DNA of 64,000 nucleotides from Gammaproteobacteria bacterium. GTDB taxonomy: Bacteria; Pseudomonadota; Gammaproteobacteria; UBA6429; Thiohalophilaceae. Each line of letters begins with the position of its first letter. Within the stretch, counting starts at the first letter, position 1. The notes under the pieces are model-generated. The model was not told the DNA's origin. It worked only from the letters and a program-made list of their open reading frames with translations, and searched no databases. The position numbers were made by a program, and so were the translations under genes. The stretch spans positions 1 to 64,000 of the forward strand of contig JACQBC010000034.1 in assembly GCA_016194635.1 (NCBI GenBank), written 5' to 3'. Below are positions 49,011 through 59,414 of the stretch, piece after piece.

Positions 49011-51386
49011 ATGAAATTTAGCGAGCAGTGGTTACGCGAGTGGGTGAATCCGCCAATTACTACAGCGGAATTAACCGCACAGTTGACAATGGCGGGGCTT
49101 GAAGTCGACGCAATTGAACCGGTTGCAGGCGAGTTTACCTCGGTTGTCGTAGGTGAAGTCCTTGCCGTTGAACCTCACCCTGACGCGGACAAGCTACGCG
49201 TATGCCGGGTTAATGTTGGGCCGGCGGCGCCATTACTCATCGTCTGCGGTGCAAGCAATGTAGCCGTCGGTGCAAAAGTCCCCGTTGCCTTGCTTGGGGC
49301 GCAACTGCCCGGGGGTTTACAAATTAAAAAATCCCAACTGCGCGGGGTGGAGTCGCAGGGCATGTTGTGCTCCGCTAAGGAGCTGGGCATGGCGGAACAA
49401 TCCGAGGGTTTGTTGCTGTTATCCCCTGACGCGCGGGTAGGAGTTGATGTACGCAGTGTCTTAGGACTCGACGATGTCAGTATCACGTTGGGTTTAACTC
49501 CAAATCGAGGCGATTGTTTGAGTGTGCAAGGCGTGGCGCGCGAAGTGGCAGCGCAAAATCACTTGGCGCTCACCGTCGCACCCAGTTCCGCCGTGACCGC
49601 CACCCTAACCAGCGTGCAGCGCGTACAGTTACTTGCACCTAAGGCCTGCCCACTTTACTGCGGCCGTATCATCCAAGGCGTTGATCCAACCCGGGTGACG
49701 CCCTTATGGATGCAAGAACGCCTGCGGCGCAGTGGAGTGCGTAGTCTGGGCCCGATCGTCGATGTGACTAACTTTGTAATGCTCGAACTGGGGCAACCGC
49801 TGCACGCTTTTGATCTCCACAAACTAAGCGGTGCTATTCACATCCGTTATGCAACCGCCAACGAACCATTATTACTACTCCATGGAGAACGGGTTGCGTT
49901 AGGGGCGGATACCCTGGTGATTGCGGATGAGCGTCAGGCATTAGCCATGGCGGGGATTATGGGTGGATCTGACTCGGCCGTGAGCGCGGCCACCCGGGCT
50001 ATTTTTTTGGAAAGCGCTTTTTTTGCTCCAAGCGCAATTGCAGGCAAGGCGCGGCGGTATGGACTACATACGGATTCCTCGCACCGCTTTGAACGCGGGG
50101 TATCGCCTGAACTGGTACGTCCAGCCATGGAACGGGCTACCCAGCTACTGCTCATGCTGGCAGGGGGAGAAGCCGGGCCTATCGTCGAGGTCAGTGAACC
50201 CTTGTATCTCCCCCCACAACCTACCATACGGTTGCGCGCGTCACGGATACAACGCGTGGTAGGCGTGGCAATGCAGGACCCGCAGGTAAGTGCCATGCTG
50301 AGCCGCTTGGGGATGTCAGTGTCACGCCAGGCAGGAGAATGGCAGGTCATTCCCCCGGCCTACCGTTTTGATATCGCCCTTGAAGAAGATTTGATCGAGG
50401 AGCTGGTGCGGGTGTATGGCTATAACCGCTTGCCCAAATCCGATCTCAAATCTTCGCTGCAGTCGGCACCACTGCCCGAGGCGCGCACCGGCCCGCGCCA
50501 GATCCGCCAGCGGTTAGTTTCGCTGGGCTATCACGAGGTGATTACCTACAGTTTTGTGGCCCCAAAACTGCAGTCCTTACTCGATCCCGGCCAAGCTCCT
50601 GTGGCCTTGGCCAACCCGATCGCGGCGGATATGTCGGTGATGCGGACAAATTTATGGCCTGGATTGGTACAAACCCTGCTGTACAACTTGAATCGCCAGC
50701 AGGATAGGTTAATGTTATTCGAGTTGGGTCTGAGATATTTACCACAACCACCTGATTTTAATCAGGTTATGATGCTAAGTGGTCTGCTCAGCGGTCCAGC
50801 GGCTCCGACTCAATGGGCTATACCCCCGCGCGAGCTCGACTATTTTGATGCCAAGGGGCATTTGGAGAATCTGATGCAGTTATCCGGGAATATGTCACCG
50901 TACCGGTTTGAGGCCGCCCAACATCCGGCGCTGCACCCGGGTAAGTGCGCGCGGATCCTCCGGAATAACCAGCCCGTAGGTTGGCTTGGGGGCTTACACC
51001 CCCAATCGGTAAAAACCTTGGATCTCCGTCAGGAGGTGGTGTTATTCGAAATTGAATTTGAGGCGTTGGCAGCGGGTTATCTACCGAGTTATCACGAAAT
51101 ATCACGATTTCCCGCTATTCGACGCGATATTGCGCTGATCGTTGATCGACAGATATCCGCTCAGCGTTTGCGGGATTGTATCCAACAGGCCGCGCCCGAG
51201 TATCTTGAAAAGGTCGAGTTGTTTGACGTATATACGGGCGAAGGCATTGATTCTGGAAGAAAAAGTGTCGCTCTGGGCTTGACCTTGCAGGATCTTTCGC
51301 GCACTCTTACAGACAGCGAAGTGGAGGACGTAATGCAGCGAATAGTCGGCCGTTTGCAGGCCGAGCTGGGCGCGTCTTTACGGTAA
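49011..51386 (+). CDS. pheT: Phenylalanine-tRNA ligase beta subunit
   Basis: 791 residues, full length. Domains in order: OB-fold tRNA-binding domain (VGEVLAVEPHPDADKLRVCRV), B3/B4 editing region (PLHAFDLHKLSG, DTLVIADERQALAMAGIMGG), B5, catalytic-like domain (EEDLIEELVRVYGYNRLP) and the C-terminal ferredoxin-fold anticodon-binding domain (FPAIRRDIALIVDRQISAQ). Partner of PheS; the pheST order is conserved. Confidence 0.97.
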   Translation: MKFSEQWLREWVNPPITTAELTAQLTMAGLEVDAIEPVAGEFTSVVVGEVLAVEPHPDADKLRVCRVNVGPAAPLLIVCGASNVAVGAKVPVALLGAQLPGGLQIKKSQLRGVESQGMLCSAKELGMAEQSEGLLLLSPDARVGVDVRSVLGLDDVSITLGLTPNRGDCLSVQGVAREVAAQNHLALTVAPSSAVTATLTSVQRVQLLAPKACPLYCGRIIQGVDPTRVTPLWMQERLRRSGVRSLGPIVDVTNFVMLELGQPLHAFDLHKLSGAIHIRYATANEPLLLLHGERVALGADTLVIADERQALAMAGIMGGSDSAVSAATRAIFLESAFFAPSAIAGKARRYGLHTDSSHRFERGVSPELVRPAMERATQLLLMLAGGEAGPIVEVSEPLYLPPQPTIRLRASRIQRVVGVAMQDPQVSAMLSRLGMSVSRQAGEWQVIPPAYRFDIALEEDLIEELVRVYGYNRLPKSDLKSSLQSAPLPEARTGPRQIRQRLVSLGYHEVITYSFVAPKLQSLLDPGQAPVALANPIAADMSVMRTNLWPGLVQTLLYNLNRQQDRLMLFELGLRYLPQPPDFNQVMMLSGLLSGPAAPTQWAIPPRELDYFDAKGHLENLMQLSGNMSPYRFEAAQHPALHPGKCARILRNNQPVGWLGGLHPQSVKTLDLRQEVVLFEIEFEALAAGYLPSYHEISRFPAIRRDIALIVDRQISAQRLRDCIQQAAPEYLEKVELFDVYTGEGIDSGRKSVALGLTLQDLSRTLTDSEVEDVMQRIVGRLQAELGASLR

Positions 51387-51420
51387 TAACCCGCTCGGAT
51401 GAGCAGACAAGAGAACAACA

Positions 51421-51726
51421 ATGACGGCATTGACCAAGGCGGAAATGGCAGAACGGTTGTTTGAGGAATTAGGCCTGAACAAACGTGAAGCCAAGGAAAT
51501 CGTTGAACAATTCTTTGAAGAAGTCCGAGGTGCATTGGAACGTGGTGAGCAGGTCAAGCTCTCGGGTTTCGGTAATTTTGATTTGCGTGATAAAAAACAA
51601 CGACCTGGGCGTAATCCCAAAACAGGTCAAGAGATCCCTATTACGGCGCGGCGAGTCGTGACGTTCCGTCCAGGGCAAAAACTGAAGGCACGCGTTGAGG
51701 CCTATGCTGGAACCAAGCAACAATAA
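51421..51726 (+). CDS. ihfA: Integration host factor alpha subunit
   Basis: 101 residues. Begins [34 protein letters not shown] and has the DNA-bending arm with the [26 protein letters not shown] stretch, including the intercalating Pro. HU/IHF-family nucleoid protein. pheT-ihfA adjacency is typical of gammaproteobacteria. Its 3' end overlaps the next gene by 23 bases. Confidence 0.97.
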   Translation: MTALTKAEMAERLFEELGLNKREAKEIVEQFFEEVRGALERGEQVKLSGFGNFDLRDKKQRPGRNPKTGQEIPITARRVVTFRPGQKLKARVEAYAGTKQQ

Positions 51727-52057
51727 TCAACTACCGCCGATTCCCGGCAAGCGCTATTTCACCATCGGTGAAGTCAGCGATTTGTGCCAGGTTAAACCGC
51801 ATGTGCTGCGGTATTGGGAACAAGAGTTTCCGCAGCTCAAGCCCGTCAAGCGTCGAGGTAATCGCCGTTATTACCAGCGCCAAGACGTGGTGATGATCCG
51901 CCAGATCCGTAGCTTGCTATACGAACAAGGTTATACCATTGGCGGGGCGCGTTTGCAGATGACCGAAACCGTTCGCAACGATAATAAAATATCCAAAGAG
52001 GTTTTGCGTGTATTGCGTCAGGAGCTAGAAGAAGTCAAGGCATTATTATCGCGTTAA
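51704..52057 (+). CDS. MerR-family transcriptional regulator
   Basis: 117 residues from ATG 51704; a TTG at 51695 is an alternative. HTH region [47 protein letters not shown] is the MerR DNA-binding domain, followed by a helical dimerisation segment and a C-terminal coiled coil ([16 protein letters not shown]). No effector-binding Cys cluster, so it belongs to the short uncharacterised type found beside ihfA in Pseudomonas and relatives. Overlaps ihfA, suggesting co-expression. Confidence 0.93.
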   Translation: MLEPSNNNQLPPIPGKRYFTIGEVSDLCQVKPHVLRYWEQEFPQLKPVKRRGNRRYYQRQDVVMIRQIRSLLYEQGYTIGGARLQMTETVRNDNKISKEVLRVLRQELEEVKALLSR

Positions 52058-52120
52058 GCCTTTAGCTGCCGGAATTTGTGCGCTATCATGGGCACCGTTT
52101 TTTACCCTAGTATATATCAA

Positions 52121-53201
<1,081 letters not shown>

Positions 53202-53230
53202 TCAACGATCCTTTGTAAATTTTATTTGCG

Positions 53231-54508
53231 TTATAGACGGGCATCCACCGCTGCTTTGGGCAAGATATATTTTACATCAAAGATGACATGATTGGGTTTT
53301 AATAGTTTCTTGACACCGACTTCGCCTAATGCACGAAATTGATCATGGGCAACAGCCAATATCACGGCATCGTATTTACCTAGCGCCGGATTTTTAATGG
53401 GAGTAATACCGTACTCGTGTTGGGCTTCGTGGGCATCGATCCAGGGATCATATACCTCCACGTTGGCGTGGTAGGTGCCTAATTCTTTAATGATATCGAT
53501 GACGCGGGTATTGCGTAAATCGGGACAGTTTTCTTTGAAGGTTAATCCTAGGATCAAAATATTTGAGTCCACTACGTGGATGCGTTTCTGAGTCATCATT
53601 TTAACGGTTTTACCCGCGACGTAGCCACCCATGTTGTCGTTGATACGCCGCCCGGCGAGGATTACTTCCGGGTTATAACCGATTTGCTGGGCTTTGTGGG
53701 TAAGGTAATAAGGGTCAACACCGATACAATGCCCACCCACCAACCCCGGGCGAAACGGCAAGAAATTCCATTTGGTGCCCGCGGCCTCTAAGACCTCCAA
53801 GGTATCGATGCCCATTTTATTAAAGATCAAGGCGAGCTCATTAATCAGGGCAATATTGAGGTCACGTTGAGTATTTTCGATAACCTTGGCTGCTTCTGCG
53901 ACTTTAATGCAGCTGGCCTTGTGTGTGCCCGCGGTGATAATAGAACGATATACCGCATCCACATGCTCGGCAACTTGCGGCGTGGAACCCGCGGTTACCT
54001 TTTTAATCGTGGCGACGCGGTGGTGTTTGTCACCGGGATTAATCCGTTCGGGGCTATAACCGGCGAAGAAGTCCTGATTAAATTTAAGGCCGGATTCTTT
54101 TTCCAGGATAGGAACGCAATCCTCTTCGGTTGCGCCCGGGTAGACGGTTGATTCATACACCACGATATCACCCGGTTTTAATACCTTGCCGACACTGTGG
54201 CTTGCCCCAAGCAGCGGACTGAGGTCAGGGCGCTTATGCTCGTCTACCGGTGTGGGGACGGTGACGATATAGAAATTGCAATCACGTATGGATTTTAAAT
54301 CGGTAGAATAGCTAAGCTGGGTGGCGGATTTTAATTCCTCAGCGGAAACCTCCAAGGTGAGGTCATTGCCGGATTGCAGCTCTTTAACCCGGGTTAGGTT
54401 AATGTCAAAACCACAAACCATAAACTTCTTACTAAACTCGACCGCTAAAGGTAGGCCAACATAACCTAATCCAATAATTGCGATTTTGACTTTATCAAGG
54501 CTGACCAT
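53231..54508 (-). CDS. UDP-HexNAc 6-dehydrogenase (TviB/WbpO/WbpA-like)
   Basis: 425 residues. [55 protein letters not shown] and the catalytic-Cys loop [17 protein letters not shown] identify the TviB/WbpO group that oxidises UDP-GlcNAc or UDP-GalNAc to the uronic acid. Conserved Lys in [15 protein letters not shown]. Likely co-transcribed with the CapI-like epimerase 29 bases downstream. Divergent from the XrtA-type sugar transferase. Confidence 0.94.
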   Translation of the reverse strand: MVSLDKVKIAIIGLGYVGLPLAVEFSKKFMVCGFDINLTRVKELQSGNDLTLEVSAEELKSATQLSYSTDLKSIRDCNFYIVTVPTPVDEHKRPDLSPLLGASHSVGKVLKPGDIVVYESTVYPGATEEDCVPILEKESGLKFNQDFFAGYSPERINPGDKHHRVATIKKVTAGSTPQVAEHVDAVYRSIITAGTHKASCIKVAEAAKVIENTQRDLNIALINELALIFNKMGIDTLEVLEAAGTKWNFLPFRPGLVGGHCIGVDPYYLTHKAQQIGYNPEVILAGRRINDNMGGYVAGKTVKMMTQKRIHVVDSNILILGLTFKENCPDLRNTRVIDIIKELGTYHANVEVYDPWIDAHEAQHEYGITPIKNPALGKYDAVILAVAHDQFRALGEVGVKKLLKPNHVIFDVKYILPKAAVDARL

Positions 54509-54570
54509 GGTGTTCCTTTTATTTTACTGGGTAGGAAAATACAGTAGGGGTAGTATCGGGCTTGACCGCA

Positions 54571-54618
54571 TTAGAATATTTATTCTAACTCATTATGTTC
54601 ATACTATCATCCTATAAT
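54571..54618 (+). promoter_or_regulatory. 18-base palindrome and TATAAT box in the divergent promoter region
   Basis: TTAGAATA-TT-TATTCTAA at 54571-54588 is a perfect inverted repeat, followed 24 bases later by a consensus TATAAT at 54613-54618 facing the sugar transferase. No good -35 box is seen, so the palindrome, centred about 45 bases before the likely start, is a candidate activator or repressor site. It lies in the 168-base gap between the divergent dehydrogenase and sugar-transferase genes and may control both. Confidence 0.55.
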
Positions 54619-54676
54619 ACAAACGCACAGGCTGTAAATATAGCGTAAGCGTATTAATTAACAAGGTGGTTGTCCG

Positions 54677-56071
54677 GTGAGTACTCTGCGTATTTTTAAT
54701 CATTATGTTCGCACCCCGTTTGTTCTGCTTGGGACGGTGGAAACGATTATTTTGTTTATTTCAGTTTATGCCGCAGCGCATATACGCTTTTGGGGCGTAA
54801 AAATCCCCTATGCGAATTTATGGCTGCAAGCATTGATCTATTCTGCCGTGATGATTATGGCGATGATCGCCGCCGGGCTATTTCAGGCGCGTCTTAGGGA
54901 GGGTGGTTTTGGATTTGTATTACGTTTGTTGATCAGCTATTTACTCGGAACTATGGGGATATCGGTGATGTTTTATTTATTCCCAGATTTATTTTTTGGA
55001 CGCGGAGTACTAATATATACCACCTCGATTTCATTTGTGACTATCGCATTGTTGCGGATCATGGTGTTATGGCTCGATCCGGGAATTTATCGACGCCGTG
55101 TCCTGGTGTTAGGTACGGGAAAGATTGCGGGTGCCTTAATGGAGTTGCGACGCAAGGTAGATCAATTCGGATTTAGTATTCTTGGGTATATACACTTGCG
55201 CGGCGAACATGATCTTATTCCCGAGAGTAAGATCCTTAAAATTAATAACACCTTGGCTCACTATGCGAATGAGCATGACGTTGACGAAATTGTGCTAGCC
55301 ATTGATGATCGCCGCAAGGGAATACCCATGCAAGAATTACTCGATTGTAAAATGCACGGTGTTGATATTATTGATGTGGTGTCGTTCTTTGAGCGCGAAA
55401 CGGGTAAAATCCGAATTGACCAATTACAACCCAGTTGGTTATTGTTTTCGCTTGGATTTAAGCAAAGCGTAATGCGCGATATCGGCAAACGTATATTCGA
55501 TCTGCTGGCCAGTGGGTTTATCCTGGCGTGTACCTGGCCATTTATGTTAGTCACGATCCTGGCCATTTGGTTAGAAAGCGGATGCCAATTGGGGGCGCCT
55601 ATTTTTTACCGGCAAGTGCGTGTTGGTATCAACGGCCGTCCGTTTCAAGTGATTAAATTTCGCAGCATGGTTGTTAATGCCGAAAAAAGCGGTAAGGCGC
55701 AATGGGCCTCAAAAAATGACGCACGTATTACCCTGGTGGGTAAAATTATCCGCAAAACGCGGATCGATGAATTACCGCAGATTTATAATGTTTTTAAGGG
55801 CGAGATGAGTTTTGTTGGGCCGCGTCCTGAACGTCCTGAGTTTGTCGTGATGCTAGCGGAATCGATCCCATATTATTCCGAACGCCACCGTGTTAAACCC
55901 GGTATTACCGGCTGGGCACAATTGTTATATCCCTACGGTTCGACCGAAAAAGACGCCTTGGAAAAATTACAATACGATCTGTATTATGTGAAAAATTACA
56001 GTTTGTTCTTAGACTTTTTAATATTGCTGCAGACCGCCGAAGTGGTATTGTTTGGCCGTGGCGCGCGGTAA
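54677..56071 (+). CDS. Exosortase A-system sugar transferase (undecaprenyl-phosphate glycosyl-1-phosphate transferase)
   Basis: 464 residues. Four N-terminal helices, a CoA-binding-like middle domain (RRRVLVLGTGKIAGALMELRRKV) and the C-terminal bacterial sugar transferase domain: KRIFDLLASGFILACTWP (membrane hairpin), VIKFRSMV, DELPQIYNVFKGEMSFVGPRPERPEFV. The N terminus matches the TIGR03013 type that opens XrtA/PEP-CTERM exopolysaccharide loci. Transfers the first hexose-1-P to undecaprenyl phosphate. GTG start with AAGGTGG upstream. Meets the J-domain gene tail to tail with no gap. Confidence 0.93.
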   Translation: MSTLRIFNHYVRTPFVLLGTVETIILFISVYAAAHIRFWGVKIPYANLWLQALIYSAVMIMAMIAAGLFQARLREGGFGFVLRLLISYLLGTMGISVMFYLFPDLFFGRGVLIYTTSISFVTIALLRIMVLWLDPGIYRRRVLVLGTGKIAGALMELRRKVDQFGFSILGYIHLRGEHDLIPESKILKINNTLAHYANEHDVDEIVLAIDDRRKGIPMQELLDCKMHGVDIIDVVSFFERETGKIRIDQLQPSWLLFSLGFKQSVMRDIGKRIFDLLASGFILACTWPFMLVTILAIWLESGCQLGAPIFYRQVRVGINGRPFQVIKFRSMVVNAEKSGKAQWASKNDARITLVGKIIRKTRIDELPQIYNVFKGEMSFVGPRPERPEFVVMLAESIPYYSERHRVKPGITGWAQLLYPYGSTEKDALEKLQYDLYYVKNYSLFLDFLILLQTAEVVLFGRGAR

Positions 56072-56935
56072 TTATTCAGCCTTAAGCGGGCTGAGTGTGG
56101 AATTTACCCAAGCCGCCACCCGGTCATCCTTAAAATAAATTTTGGATGTTCCGTAGATCCATACCTCTCCCAAATCTTGCATGGGCTCACCTTGTATCTG
56201 GCGTACTTCGCCTTTACTTGAACCTTTATGGAATTTGCGTGAATATGTCCCGGTTTGCGGCGTTGTACCATCACCAGCGAGGCTTACCCGTAGGGGAGAC
56301 GAGTCATCGCTTATCCATGACACTACCCGGCCATCGTGAAATGTAACCAATGATTTTCCGAAATACCATTGGTTATTTTCTATTTTATCAGGAATTCCCT
56401 GTACTTCATTGACTTCCCCCATGGTGGAGCCATAGGTGAATGTTTTATTCAGATTATCCTTGTTGTAAGGATAGGGTGGGTTTGGAGCAGTCGATTGCAC
56501 TTCGGTAGTGATAACTTCATCGGCAGTGTCCGATTGAATAATGATTACGGTAAATAATCCGCTCGCTATAGCAATCAGTAAGAATTTCAACCACAACGAG
56601 GGTCGTTTGGGGACGGCTTGAACAGTGGTGTGACGAAATACCGCAGGTTTTGGCGTAGGGGCCGTATAATTTGTTGCTTTCGTTTTCGTCTCAGGTATAA
56701 CAGTAGGCAACACATCGTGTGCTAAATAGTAGGTTTCGAGTGTTTGATACGCGAGCTGTATTTCTTTAAAGCGTCTCTCGGCTATTGTTGGATCAATATT
56801 GCTATACGCGACTCTATCGGGGTGCCATTTTTGCAACAGTCGGCGATAGTGCTGGCGTACTTCCTGCCAGGTTGTCTCTGCCGTTACATCGAGTAGTTGG
56901 TAACAGAGTTCATAATTGATGTGTTGCGTCGTCAC
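56072..56935 (-). CDS. J-domain membrane protein with two C-terminal repeats
   Basis: 287 residues, GTG start. N-terminal J domain with HPD at 38-40 (QKWHPDR) and a helix IV-like ERRFKEIQLAYQTLE. One membrane helix near 112-133 (LWLKFLLIAIASGLFTVIII) places the C-terminal part in the periplasm if the J domain is cytosolic. Two tandem repeats (about 170-220 and 235-285) share the pattern G-S-t-x-G-E-V-x-x-I/V-Q-G-x-P ... W-x-Y/F-G-x-S ... F-x-D-x-R-V-x-x-W, similar in style to SmpA/BamE-like modules. A cochaperone recruiting DnaK to a membrane or envelope process is inferred; target unknown. Sits inside an exopolysaccharide locus, convergent with the sugar transferase. Confidence 0.82.
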   Translation of the reverse strand: MTTQHINYELCYQLLDVTAETTWQEVRQHYRRLLQKWHPDRVAYSNIDPTIAERRFKEIQLAYQTLETYYLAHDVLPTVIPETKTKATNYTAPTPKPAVFRHTTVQAVPKRPSLWLKFLLIAIASGLFTVIIIQSDTADEVITTEVQSTAPNPPYPYNKDNLNKTFTYGSTMGEVNEVQGIPDKIENNQWYFGKSLVTFHDGRVVSWISDDSSPLRVSLAGDGTTPQTGTYSRKFHKGSSKGEVRQIQGEPMQDLGEVWIYGTSKIYFKDDRVAAWVNSTLSPLKAE

Positions 56936-57184
56936 GGCGATAACCTTAACTATTATACGTACTAACCTAGAATAATGTGTTTTACTACTTTCACTCTAGC
57001 CCCGCTTTTTGGTACAACTGTGTAAATATATTCTATTCCCTGCCGATAAGCACACACATTGCCATGAAATAGAATATCGCCTTGTTAAACAGGTGCTTAT
57101 GAATTACCATAAGATATAATATATTATCGTGACTGTATCAGCGTCTAATTGCTCTAACTTCATGAAATCTGAGGATAAATATTC

Positions 57185-57832
57185 GTGGCGAATATGCTAA
57201 CTCACCTGCGAACGGTTGCGTGGATCACAATGCTTGCGGGCTTATGCGCCTGTACCGCCCCAGCCACTCTTTCGGTTGAAGAATTAAAGCCATCCCAATT
57301 AACTCAAACCACCAGCATTATGAGCGAACCGTACAAGATAGGCGTGGACGATACCGTTCAAGTCAGTGTTTGGCACAACCCCGATCTATCAGTAACCGTT
57401 CCGGTACGTCCTGACGGTAAAATTTCCATGCCACTCATCGGCGATGTGCAAGCTGGCGGGTTGACGGCAGAACAAGTAGCCGCCGGTATTAAAACTAAAT
57501 TATCCACCTATATCCGTGAACCGCAAGTGGCGGTGATCCTAACAATGCTGCGCAGCCATGAATTTTTAACCCGGGTGAGGGTCACTGGGGCGGTGCGTAC
57601 CCCCTCATCGTTTCCTCATCGGCAAGGGATGACGGTGTTGGATGCGATCTTGTCGGCCGGAGGATTAAATGAGTTTGCCGCGCCCAGTCGCGCACGTTTA
57701 TATCGCACGATCAAGGGGCAAACGAAATCGATAGATATTGATCTTGACGACATCATCAACAAAGGCAAGCTTGAGCAAAACTATGTTTTGCAACCAGGTG
57801 ATGTCGTCACTGTACCTGAACGAATCTTCTAA
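57185..57832 (+). CDS. XrtA-system polysaccharide export lipoprotein (Wza-like)
   Basis: 215 residues. Signal peptide with lipobox: after MANMLTHLRTVAWITMLAG the sequence LCAC places the lipidated Cys at 23. Mature part has the Poly_export domain (YKIGVDDTVQVSVWHNPDLSVTVPVRPDGKISMPLIGDVQAGGLTAEQVA) and a following SLBB domain (RVTGAVRTPSSFPHRQGMTVLDAI). GTG start at 57185; ATG 57194 also possible and would keep the signal. Shorter than E. coli Wza; fits the XrtA-type export protein. Confidence 0.93.
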   Translation: MANMLTHLRTVAWITMLAGLCACTAPATLSVEELKPSQLTQTTSIMSEPYKIGVDDTVQVSVWHNPDLSVTVPVRPDGKISMPLIGDVQAGGLTAEQVAAGIKTKLSTYIREPQVAVILTMLRSHEFLTRVRVTGAVRTPSSFPHRQGMTVLDAILSAGGLNEFAAPSRARLYRTIKGQTKSIDIDLDDIINKGKLEQNYVLQPGDVVTVPERIF

Positions 57833-57863
57833 ACAGCTTTTATAGAGCTGGTGACGCCTTCGC

Positions 57864-59414
57864 ATGCAATTCTCACTTGAACAGATAATCATAATCGCTA
57901 GCCGCGAATTTAACCTGCACAAATACAAATTGGTATTCCTGTTTGCATTCATAAGTTTGTTGGCCTTGGTGCTTGGAATAGTATGGCCAAAACATTATTC
58001 GGCTTTCAGCACCATTTTTTCGGATGAACAAAATATCATTCGTCCTTTAATGGAAGGTCGTGCGGCTACCACCAATGTAACCGATCGGGTGCGTTTAGCC
58101 CGCGAATTGATTTTTAGTCAAAAAATATTAACCGCCGTGTTAACCGAGGCGGGCATGATTAATGACACCATGTCTCCGATCGAGCGCGAAAGATTGTTTG
58201 ATGCGATCCAAAAAGACACGGATATTTCCCGAGTGGGTAATAATTTATTAAAAATAGAATATACCGGCACCGATGCACAAAGAACGTTTTTAATCGCAAA
58301 ACGCTTTGCGGAGTTATTCATTCAAGAAAGTTTGGATGCGCAACGTAAGGAAAGCCTCGAGGCATACACCTTTATCGATAGTCAGGTAAAGGAATACCAT
58401 AAGAAATTAACCGACGCCGAGGACAAACTAAAAGATTTCCGTTCGGAGAATATCAATGCCGCGCCAGGCAATGAAAACGAGGTAAGTACTCGCATCACCA
58501 CCTTGCAACAGCGCATTGAACAAGCCAAATTGGAATTACACGAAACCAACATCAAAAAGCAATCTTTAGAGAATCAGCTGTCGGGCGAGGCTGAAGTGAC
58601 CGTTGCGCTCTCTAAAGAAGGCCAATACAGAAACCGTATCGCTGAACTGCAAACGGAAATTGAGACCCTGCGGGTAAATTACCTCGACACGCATCCCGAT
58701 ATTGTTCGGCTGAAACATCAGATCGAGGATCTAAAAGAAGCTATTAATGCCGAACGCAAAAAACGTGAAGAATATAAAAATAAGGCCAAGGCAGGTAATA
58801 AAACCTTTGTTGATGAAGGTATATCCACCAATCCCCTTTACCAACAGCTACGCAGCGAGTTGTCGCAAACAAAGACCCTGATCGCGACCCTAGAATCAAG
58901 GATCATAGAGAATGAAAATTTACTCAACCATGAGATACGTCGCGCCAAACAAATTCATGGGGTAGAGGCTAACCTGGCGGAGTTAAGCCGTGATTACAAT
59001 GTTAATAAGGATATTTATCAAGATTTATTACGGCGCAGAGAAAACGCCCGTGTGTCGATGAATCTTGGAATTGAGGCACAAGGGCCGTCGTTAAAGATTC
59101 AAGAACCCGCGCGGTTACCAATTCGTCCAAGCGGATTACGATTCTTTCATTTCATGCTGGGTGGATTAGCTTTAGGAATTGTACTACCTATCGGAATTAT
59201 ATATTTATTAGTGAGTGTCGATCCTAGGATCCGAAGTGAAAGTGTAATATCTAACAAGTTACAATTGCCTGTTTTAGTCGTTTTACCGCCGATCATGACG
59301 AATCACGATAAACACGCCACACAACGCGATTTAAGGAATATTGGAGTTATCGTTGCCACGGTGGCGTTGATCTACATCCTGGCAGGTGTACTGAAGATTG
59401 TTCAGGTCATCTAA
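57864..59414 (+). CDS. XrtA-system polysaccharide chain-length determinant (Wzz/BcsC-like, TIGR03007 type)
   Basis: 516 residues. N-terminal Wzz-like segment and first helix (LVFLFAFISLLALVLGIVWP), a long periplasmic coiled coil (about 180-400, rich in E/K/Q heptads such as TEIETLRVNYLDTHPDIVRLKHQIEDLKEAI), and C-terminal helices (FHFMLGGLALGIVLPIGIIYLLVS; VIVATVALIYILAGVL). Controls chain length and couples to the kinase-like protein that follows with a start/stop overlap. Confidence 0.92.
   Translation: MQFSLEQIIIIASREFNLHKYKLVFLFAFISLLALVLGIVWPKHYSAFSTIFSDEQNIIRPLMEGRAATTNVTDRVRLARELIFSQKILTAVLTEAGMINDTMSPIERERLFDAIQKDTDISRVGNNLLKIEYTGTDAQRTFLIAKRFAELFIQESLDAQRKESLEAYTFIDSQVKEYHKKLTDAEDKLKDFRSENINAAPGNENEVSTRITTLQQRIEQAKLELHETNIKKQSLENQLSGEAEVTVALSKEGQYRNRIAELQTEIETLRVNYLDTHPDIVRLKHQIEDLKEAINAERKKREEYKNKAKAGNKTFVDEGISTNPLYQQLRSELSQTKTLIATLESRIIENENLLNHEIRRAKQIHGVEANLAELSRDYNVNKDIYQDLLRRRENARVSMNLGIEAQGPSLKIQEPARLPIRPSGLRFFHFMLGGLALGIVLPIGIIYLLVSVDPRIRSESVISNKLQLPVLVVLPPIMTNHDKHATQRDLRNIGVIVATVALIYILAGVLKIVQVI

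Noticed and set aside
56936-57184. Sigma-54 type site (TGG...GC) before the export lipoprotein
   Set aside because: TGGTACAACTGTGTA lacks the invariant GC at -12, so it does not meet the consensus.
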